Positions 15,062 to 20,128 of a DNA stretch of 20,128 bases are shown piece by piece. The position numbers and the translations under genes were made by a program. This DNA comes from JBBIKU01 sp037445245. GTDB lineage: Bacteria; Chloroflexota; Anaerolineae; Anaerolineales; Anaerolineaceae. Under the pieces are notes generated by a model. It searched no databases and had not been told where the DNA came from. It saw nothing but the letters and a program-made list of their open reading frames with translations. The stretch's first letter is position 1; each line of letters begins with the position of its first letter. Location: NCBI GenBank assembly GCA_037445245.1, contig JBBIKU010000024.1:1-20128 (forward strand), given 5' to 3'.

Positions 15062-15430
15062 GTGCCAGAAGAATCCGAATTAATTTGCGTCAGTTGTCCT
15101 AAGGGCTGTATGCTGGAGGTGACCCACGATGGGGTCAAGGTGCTGAAGGTTCTGAATGCCAGTTGCAAGCGCGGCGATGATTACGCCCGCGAAGAATTGA
15201 GCGACCCACGCCGGATGGTGGCGACAACCGTGCGCATCGAGGGCGGTATTCATCCCCTGTTGCCGGTTGCCACCCGGACGCCTTTCCCCAAGCCGCGCAT
15301 TCGCGATCTGCTGGCGCAATTGCGTTCGGTGCGATTGACCGCGCCGGTGAAAATGGGTGAGGTGGTGCTGCAAGACGCGCTGGGCACCGGGGTGGATGTG
15401 ATCGCCAGCCGCGACATCACCCGAATGTAA
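15062..15430 (+). CDS. DUF1667 cysteine-rich small protein
   Basis: The 122-residue protein starts at GTG 15062, nine bases after AGGAG; the ATG at 15057 is out of frame and soon stops. It has the DUF1667 cysteine motif C9-x2-C12-P-x-G-C16 and a fourth cysteine, Cys35 (NASCKRG), followed by the conserved DPRRMVATTVRIEGG and LLPVATRTPFPKPRI. Four such cysteines could hold an iron-sulfur cluster or zinc. The family is nearly always the last member of a trio with a GlpA/LhgO-like dehydrogenase and an FAD/NAD oxidoreductase, as here. It may be an electron-transfer subunit; its exact role has not been settled to my knowledge. Confidence 0.88.
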   Translation: MPEESELICVSCPKGCMLEVTHDGVKVLKVLNASCKRGDDYAREELSDPRRMVATTVRIEGGIHPLLPVATRTPFPKPRIRDLLAQLRSVRLTAPVKMGEVVLQDALGTGVDVIASRDITRM

Positions 15431-15438
15431 ATATTGGC

Positions 15439-15463
15439 GCAAGTTCATTCTTTTTTAACTTGC
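15439..15463 (+). terminator. Weak stem-loop at the end of the operon
   Basis: GCAAGTT (15439-15445) pairs with AACTTGC (15457-15463), with a T-rich 11-base loop. The T run is in the loop rather than after the stem, so it is not a standard terminator, but no better one is visible between 15431 and 15546. Confidence 0.35.
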
Positions 15464-15546
15464 CTCGTTTGAGTTTATCCCCTAAAATCGAATGAAGTTG
15501 CTGTCCTAGTCCCTGGCGGCAAATAAATCTCATCCAGGAGTCCATC

Positions 15547-16287
15547 GTGGAGCAATTCTTCGCTCGTGACTTCGCCGGAGCGCCCTTTAAGCTGTTTGGT
15601 ACGGCTCACCTGGTTTTCATTATTTTGGTCAATATGCTGATCGTCTCCCAACGCAATAAATTGGGGGAGACAACCCGCCGGCGTCTGCGCTACGGCATTG
15701 TGGGTGTACTGTTGGTGGTCGAAACATCCTGGCATGTGTGGAACGCTGTCACCGGGCAGTGGACGATCCAGACCATGTTGCCACTGCATTTGTGCAGCCT
15801 GATGATCTGGTTGAGCATTTACATGCTGCTTGTGAAGAGCTACCCGGTTTACGAATTTGCGTACCTGCTGGGGATTGCCGGCGCAACCCAGGCGCTGCTG
15901 ACCCCCGACGCCGGCGCTTACGGGTTTCCACATTTCCGCTTCTTCCAGGCGATGCTGTCGCACGGCGCGCTGGTGACGGCGGCGATCTATATGGCTGTGG
16001 TGGAGGGATTTCGCCCGCTGCCGCGCTCGCTGGTTCGGGTTTTTCTGATCAGCAATGCGTACATGCTGGGGGTGGGTTTGGTCAACTGGCTGATCGGCAG
16101 CAATTATCTCTTCATTGCCCGCAAACCGGAAACCGCCAGCCTGTTGGATGTGCTGCCAGCCTGGCCGTGGTACATCCTGTACATTGAAGCGTTGGGAATG
16201 GTGATGATGTTGTTGCTGTACGCTCCGTTCGCTGTTCGCGATTGGCGCACCAAGGCAGCCGCGGGACTTGCATCAAGCGAAATGTGA
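15547..16287 (+). CDS. YwaF-like (TIGR02206) integral membrane protein
   Basis: The 246-residue protein starts at GTG 15547, six bases after AGGAG (15536-15540). It has about six or seven hydrophobic segments and the family marks MLPLHLCSLMIW, the AYGFPHFRFFQAMLSHGAL stretch with its His, and SNYLFIARKP followed by LLDVLPAWPWYILYIE. These identify the TIGR02206/YwaF group of conserved membrane proteins, whose function is unknown. It is separated from the catabolic operon by 116 bases and probably has its own transcription. Its 3' end is only 20 bases from the end of the convergent gene. Confidence 0.8.
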   Translation: MEQFFARDFAGAPFKLFGTAHLVFIILVNMLIVSQRNKLGETTRRRLRYGIVGVLLVVETSWHVWNAVTGQWTIQTMLPLHLCSLMIWLSIYMLLVKSYPVYEFAYLLGIAGATQALLTPDAGAYGFPHFRFFQAMLSHGALVTAAIYMAVVEGFRPLPRSLVRVFLISNAYMLGVGLVNWLIGSNYLFIARKPETASLLDVLPAWPWYILYIEALGMVMMLLLYAPFAVRDWRTKAAAGLASSEM

Positions 16288-16307
16288 AGCCGACTTCGAA
16301 GGGGGCG

Positions 16308-17030
16308 TCATTCGCTCAATTCGAGATAGATTCGCTTGTTGATCTTGCCCTTGGATTTGTAATCCGTTACCCGGACGGCGCCGACTTCGCTGGTGTTGTG
16401 AACGTGAGTACCGCCATCCGCTTGCAGATCCAACCCGACGATCTCGACTGTGCGCACCTCCTTAATCTCGGGGGGCAGCAGGTTGATCTTGGTTCGGATC
16501 AGGTCGGGAATCTCGAAGGCTTGCTTGCGGGGCAGGATGGCAGTGCGCACCTCGCGGGCGTTGTCAACTTCGCGGTTGACGGCGTCTTCGATCACCTGCA
16601 CCAGGTCTTTGTGCAGCGATTCGAATTCGAAATCCATGCGTCCTTTCAGCGGTTCCATGTCGCCGCCGGTGACCAGGGCGCTGTAGTCTCGAAAAACCAC
16701 ACCGCACAAGATGTGCAGGCTGGAGTGGGTGCGCATCAGGCGGTAACGGCGTTCCCAATCCAGTTCGCCGCTGACCGGGGCGCCGGCAGGCGGCAGGGCT
16801 GAATCGGGATGGATGAAATGCCACACGCCTTCAGCCGCCTTGCGGGCTCGCACCACTGTAAGGCGTTCTGCTTCGAAGGTGAGCGTGCCGGTGTCGCAAG
16901 GCTGCCCGCCGCCGCCGGGGTAGAACGCGCTGCGGTCGAGTAACACGGAGTGGTTCTCAGCATCGAGCGCCTGAACGGTGGCGTCGAAGGTGCGCAGGTA
17001 GCTGTCGGTCTGGTAGAGAAGATCGGTAAT
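16308..17030 (-). CDS. AlaX-type alanyl-tRNA editing protein
   Basis: The protein matches the free-standing editing domain of alanyl-tRNA synthetase, which removes Ser or Gly wrongly attached to tRNA-Ala in the cytoplasm. Marks are FYPGGGGQPCDTG near the N-terminus, the zinc motif HSSLH (His102, His106), and DGGTHVHNTSEVG (Asp205-x3-His209). Many family members have Cys where Asp205 stands. The likely start is ATT at 17030: it follows GGAG by seven bases, a TATAAT lies upstream, and the product (about 240 residues) then begins like the family (TDLLYQTDSYL). ATG at 17105 would add 25 residues of unlikely sequence and lies upstream of that promoter. Function is firm; the start is less so. Confidence 0.87.
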   Translation of the reverse strand: MTDLLYQTDSYLRTFDATVQALDAENHSVLLDRSAFYPGGGGQPCDTGTLTFEAERLTVVRARKAAEGVWHFIHPDSALPPAGAPVSGELDWERRYRLMRTHSSLHILCGVVFRDYSALVTGGDMEPLKGRMDFEFESLHKDLVQVIEDAVNREVDNAREVRTAILPRKQAFEIPDLIRTKINLLPPEIKEVRTVEIVGLDLQADGGTHVHNTSEVGAVRVTDYKSKGKINKRIYLELSE

Positions 17031-17067
17031 GAGATTGCTCCATCGGCTGGGTCTGAACGATGAATGA

Positions 17068-17073
17068 ATTATA
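17068..17073 (-). promoter_or_regulatory. -10 box (TATAAT) for the AlaX-type gene
   Basis: A perfect TATAAT on the minus strand at 17073-17068 would start transcription near 17061, about 30 bases before the proposed ATT start. No good -35 hexamer is seen 17 bases upstream. Confidence 0.4.
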
Positions 17074-17156
17074 CCGGATCGAGTCCGCTGACGCCCCCGG
17101 TGCATTACAGCCCGGAAAGCCGGGTTAATGGATTTGTTAGGGGTTCACTGTGAGCC

Positions 17157-18296
17157 ATGCGGTATAATCTTTGTGACCTGCGGCACTTTGGCACCGGTTT
17201 TCCAGCAGATAGTCTGAAAGAGGATCACGGCAGGTATTTCATCCACAAGAGGACGAATACCATTCTTTCTTCATTACGAAAATTAATCCCGGTCGGGTTG
17301 GGTCGCCAGGCAGTGTTTGTTGTGATTGGCGATGGTATTAATTTTGCCACGGTCCTGGCGTGTTCGATGGTCGTGGCGAGATTGATTCCCGTGACGGATA
17401 TGGGTACCTACCGCCAGATCCTTTATTTGGGAGCGTTGGCGGTTATTCTGGTTGAAATAGGGGTTAAAAGCTCGATCTTTCGGTTTTGGTCGATCTATGA
17501 CGAGTCCGAGAGAAATCGTTTTCTAAAGATGGTGGTGGTCATCTCTGTGGTTCTGGGTCTGGCGGGATCGATCGGACTGGCAGCGCTGGCGGTTCCTCTA
17601 TCGGTTGCCTTCAACAATCCGGATTTGAAACTCGCTCTCCTGATCGCCTCGCCCTATCCGTTGGCTGAGCTTCCCTTGATGGTCATAAGACCGGTTCTGA
17701 TCTGTAAAGGCTACTCTTTACGCGCTACTTTCTATGAACTCGCATTTTCCCTGGTGCGGGTGCTGTCCATCGCGATCCCGCTTGCGTTTGGGAAAGGATT
17801 GCTCGAGGCGTTATTTTTATGGACCGCGATCACATTGCTGCGTCTGGTCCTCGTGCCGATACTACTGCGCTCTCATCTCTCCGGTCGGAAGGATTACTGG
17901 GACAGAACGATTTTTATCGATTTGTGGTGTTACGTCTGGCCGATCCAGGTGAGTCGCATACCCGGTCAGGCAATCGCTTACATCGACAAATTTGCCACTT
18001 CTTTGATTTTATCAACGAGGGCTTTTGCCATTTACAGTATGGGCGCACGCGAAATCCCCTTNNNNNNNNNNNNNNNNNNNNNGGCAAGTGTTTTGATTCC
18101 GCAAATGGTGCGCGATGTCGAACAGGGGGATTATGCTGCCGTGTGCAGGCGGTGGCGGGTTGCCTGTGAAATGAACGCCATGCTGATCTACCCCATCACT
18201 GCCTTTTGCATCGTCTTTGCGGTACCGGTGATCCAGTTCTTGTTTTCGTCAAGTTACGTCGAGTCTGCCATTCCTTATCAGATTGGAGTCGGGTGA
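17157..18296 (+). CDS. Wzx-like polysaccharide flippase, C-terminally truncated
   Basis: The reading frame encodes about 379 residues with at least nine hydrophobic segments. The N-terminal part after residue 36 (LSSLRKLIPVGLGRQ, then VVIGDGINFATVLACSMVVARLIPVTDMGTYRQI) is typical of the MATE/PST flippase superfamily that moves lipid-linked sugar units across the inner membrane. Full members usually have 430-500 residues and 12-14 helices; here the frame stops at 18294 after FLFSSSYVESAIPYQIG, so the last helices are missing. A 21-N gap (18062-18082) lies inside. The first 35 residues look unlike the family; an ATT at 17262, eight bases after AGAGGA, is a possible true start. It heads a cluster with two glycosyltransferases, which supports an exopolysaccharide or O-antigen role. 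Confidence 0.7.
   Translation: MRYNLCDLRHFGTGFPADSLKEDHGRYFIHKRTNTILSSLRKLIPVGLGRQAVFVVIGDGINFATVLACSMVVARLIPVTDMGTYRQILYLGALAVILVEIGVKSSIFRFWSIYDESERNRFLKMVVVISVVLGLAGSIGLAALAVPLSVAFNNPDLKLALLIASPYPLAELPLMVIRPVLICKGYSLRATFYELAFSLVRVLSIAIPLAFGKGLLEALFLWTAITLLRLVLVPILLRSHLSGRKDYWDRTIFIDLWCYVWPIQVSRIPGQAIAYIDKFATSLILSTRAFAIYSMGAREIPXXXXXXXXASVLIPQMVRDVEQGDYAAVCRRWRVACEMNAMLIYPITAFCIVFAVPVIQFLFSSSYVESAIPYQIGVG
17163..17168 (+). promoter_or_regulatory. -10 box (TATAAT) for the polysaccharide cluster
   Basis: A perfect TATAAT overlaps the first in-frame codons after ATG 17157. If used, transcription starts near 17175 and the flippase must begin further downstream. No convincing -35 is visible. 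Confidence 0.35.
18062..18082. other. Assembly gap (21 N)
   Basis: Twenty-one ambiguous bases inside the flippase gene. The frame is the same on both sides as written, but the true length is unknown. Confidence 0.95.
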
Positions 18297-18345
18297 TCGG
18301 CATGCCTGGCAGAATGAGTGAACGTAACAATCCCGGAGTGTCGTC

Positions 18346-19665
18346 ATGAAGGTCTTGTCCATCAGTGATTACCATCCCACCTTGCGCGCCTGGGTGGAAT
18401 CGGGGGGAGAAACGCAGGGTTTTCCCTCGCTGACCTTTCTACCGAAACATCTCGTTGAGAATGGTCACCAGTTCTACTGGTTGATCTTCGATAGTGTGCA
18501 CAGGCGCTGGGAGATGAATGATTTCAGCAACGGCGAGAAACCGAATTATGCTTATCCCCAGCAGGATCTGGTTGACCCATTGCCTGAAGTAGAAATTCGG
18601 AAAGAAATCCGCGGAATCAAGGTTATACTCCAGCGTTTGCCGCTACAGCCGTTGTTCAAGTTCATCTTGGTGACACCGCTTAAGTATCTCAAGATTTACG
18701 GGCTTTTGTATGCCGTTTTGGCTGCCGTGAAATCGCTCAAGCTTGCCAGAGAGCTGAATCCGGATCTGATCTACGGGCAGAGTCCCTTTGTTTCAGCACT
18801 CCTGGCTGTTTTGTTGAAAAAGCCCTTCATCATTCGCATCTATGGTACGTTTCTTTACCCATTTTTATTCCCACGCTATAAACGAATCAAACGGTTGGGA
18901 AGCTTTCTGGTGTTCAAGCTGCCAAGTGATTGTTTCATCATTACCAATGATGGCACCAGAGGCGATGCTGTTGCGCAGGAGATGGGTGTGCCCGAGGCGC
19001 GATATCGATTCTGGATCAACGGCATCGATAAATCGTGGATGAGAAAATTAACCCCAAAGGAAAATCGCACCCTGAGAGCTTCGCATAGTCTTGGGCTAAA
19101 AGACAAGCTGATCCTTTCAGTGTGTCGCCTGGAAGACTTCAAGCGGGTAGATCGGATCATTTCCGCCTTCCCCAGCTTACTCTCGGATTGTCCAAACGCA
19201 AAGCTGATCATCGTGGGTGACGGGGCTCAGAGAGCCGTACTCGAACGGATGGTGGAGTCGTTGGGTATTGGCGATCATGTCCGGTTTACCGGAAGAACTC
19301 CCCACAGCCAGGTTCGAGAATACATGCAAATTGCAGACGTCCTGGTGTCGATGAATGATTTGACCAATCTTGTCAACCCGGTGCTGGAAGCGATGATCTG
19401 TGGAAAATGCTTTGTTACAATTGATGATGGGAGCCTCAAGGGCATCATTTCGAATGCTGAATCCGGAATATTTATTGCCAAACCTGACCTGCCTGACTTG
19501 CTGCCCCGGCGCGTTGCGGAGCTGCTCAACGATGATGAAAAGCGAAATCGCCTTGGAAGGCAGGCGCAACAATTCGCCGCAGATCATCTGTGGAATTGGG
19601 AAGAACGATTAAATGCAGAGCTGCGCCTGTTGGAGTCGCTGGCAAGCGGACAACATGGTGTGTAA
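18346..19665 (+). CDS. GT4-family glycosyltransferase
   Basis: The 439-residue protein starts at ATG 18346, seven bases after GGAG. The C-terminal half is a GT-B Rossmann domain of family 1/GT4: LILSVCRLEDFKRVDRIISAF, AKLIIVGDGAQR, VRFTGRTPHSQVREYMQIADVLV and NPVLEAMICGKCFVT, the last with the conserved Glu near the nucleotide-sugar site. The N-terminal half (LIYGQSPFVSALLAVLLKKPFIIRIYGTF) is the acceptor domain. It would add a sugar from a nucleotide donor to a growing lipid-linked glycan at the cytoplasmic face. The usual first Glu of the E-x7-E motif appears to be replaced in SMNDLTNLVNPVLEAM. Donor and acceptor cannot be told. Confidence 0.85.
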   Translation: MKVLSISDYHPTLRAWVESGGETQGFPSLTFLPKHLVENGHQFYWLIFDSVHRRWEMNDFSNGEKPNYAYPQQDLVDPLPEVEIRKEIRGIKVILQRLPLQPLFKFILVTPLKYLKIYGLLYAVLAAVKSLKLARELNPDLIYGQSPFVSALLAVLLKKPFIIRIYGTFLYPFLFPRYKRIKRLGSFLVFKLPSDCFIITNDGTRGDAVAQEMGVPEARYRFWINGIDKSWMRKLTPKENRTLRASHSLGLKDKLILSVCRLEDFKRVDRIISAFPSLLSDCPNAKLIIVGDGAQRAVLERMVESLGIGDHVRFTGRTPHSQVREYMQIADVLVSMNDLTNLVNPVLEAMICGKCFVTIDDGSLKGIISNAESGIFIAKPDLPDLLPRRVAELLNDDEKRNRLGRQAQQFAADHLWNWEERLNAELRLLESLASGQHGV

Positions 19666-19692
19666 ACTGAAGGCACACATTTTGGTTGGACG

Positions 19693-20128
19693 ATGAAAAG
19701 CGTATATCTTGTAGGTATGCTCCACTTGAATCGAATACAAGGCAGCACCATTCATTTTTGCGAAATTGCGCAGGCACTGCATGGAATGGGGCATGAGATC
19801 AATTTGTTAGTCTGCGCGGATTCAAACCCTTCTGTCCCGGACTATTACAGGAAATTGGTTCGCGTTCCGGTATTATCGAATCGCTTTCTATTTCAATTGA
19901 CCTGGAATCTGATCGGCACGTTGCTGCTGTGCTATTATATATTCATCGATAAAATTGATGTTATATACAAAAGAATCATTGCAGCAACTGGCTTCCGAGT
20001 TGGAACTGAACGAGAAAGTGATGTTCCTGGGGAATCGATCGGATGTGGAGAAATTGCTGCGGGTGGTAGATTTTTTGGTGCTGCCCTCACGGTACGAAGG
20101 TCTGCCAATGATACTGCTCGAAGCGATG
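19693..20128 (+). pseudogene. GT4-family glycosyltransferase, N-terminus and C-terminus joined out of frame (runs off right edge)
   Basis: ATG 19693 opens a typical GT4 N-terminus: MKSVYLVGMLHLNRIQGSTI, then HFCEIAQALHGMGHEINLLV, up to KIDVIYKR at about 19975. From about 19970 the next frame carries a typical GT4 C-terminus: ESLQQLASELELNEKVMFLG, then LLRVVDFLVLPSRYEGLPMILLEAM to the edge. The middle of the protein (roughly 150-200 residues, including the donor-domain start) is absent, and the two parts are in different frames. There is no N run at the junction. Either a real deletion made a pseudogene or the assembly joined two places wrongly. The ribosome site before 19693 is weak. Confidence 0.7.

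Noticed and set aside
16242..16802. Plus-strand open frame of 186 codons over the AlaX-type gene
   Set aside because: The minus strand carries clear AlaX motifs over the same bases; the plus frame is Gly/Asp/Val-rich shadow.
1..20128. CRISPR arrays, tRNA or rRNA genes, insertion sequences, phage attachment sites
   Set aside because: No regular direct repeats, cloverleaf-like segments, transposase motifs or terminal inverted repeats were seen on either strand by reading.

Overview
The window looks like a fragment of a draft or metagenome-derived bacterial genome of moderate GC content, with three runs of N (2498-2507, 3212-3224, 18062-18082). The gene content and the Pro/Ala-rich lipoprotein linker suggest a Chloroflexota (Anaerolineae-like) organism, but that is inference from gene style; there is no rRNA or marker gene to settle it.

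Left edge (1-1376): the 5' end of a CsoR/FrmR-type metal- or aldehyde-sensing repressor runs off the left edge on the minus strand. It is divergent from a GntR/HutC-type (UTRA domain) regulator at 390. The intergenic region holds two good sigma70-like promoters back to back, a C-tract operator candidate for the CsoR-type gene, a cluster of TGACAT/ATGTCA half-sites at the GntR promoter, and an intrinsic-terminator-like hairpin between that promoter and the GntR start codon. A third promoter, with its -10 box inside a perfect palindrome, lies ahead of the transporter operon.

Central operon (1377-15430), all plus strand and tightly spaced: lipoprotein substrate-binding protein, small membrane protein (split by an N gap), two ABC ATPases, two permeases, a phosphate-binding-type TIM-barrel protein, an FGGY-family kinase, a HAD-IIA phosphatase, an sn-glycerol-1-phosphate dehydrogenase (AraM/EgsA family), a GlpA/LhgO-like FAD dehydrogenase with a BFD-like tail, a second FAD/NAD oxidoreductase, and a DUF1667 cysteine-rich small protein. 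The last three form the anaerobic glycerol-3-phosphate oxidation trio seen in many anaerobes. Together the genes describe import of glycerol or a related polyol, phosphorylation, and oxidation to dihydroxyacetone phosphate. The added AraL/AraM-like pair could also handle the opposite enantiomer, glycerol-1-phosphate. No GlpK-type glycerol kinase is present; the only kinase is xylulokinase-like, so the true substrate is open. The TIM-barrel protein is the least explained member. The two ATPases carry motif changes that all fall in one composite ATP site.

Right part (15431-20128): a YwaF-like (TIGR02206) membrane protein converges on a minus-strand AlaX-type alanyl-tRNA editing protein. A divergent cell-surface polysaccharide cluster follows: a Wzx-like flippase with a missing C-terminus, a complete GT4 glycosyltransferase, and a second GT4 gene in which an N-terminus and a C-terminus are joined out of frame. 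These breaks, plus a 79% GC patch next to the first N run, point to local assembly or gap-filling errors, although real gene decay cannot be excluded from sequence alone.
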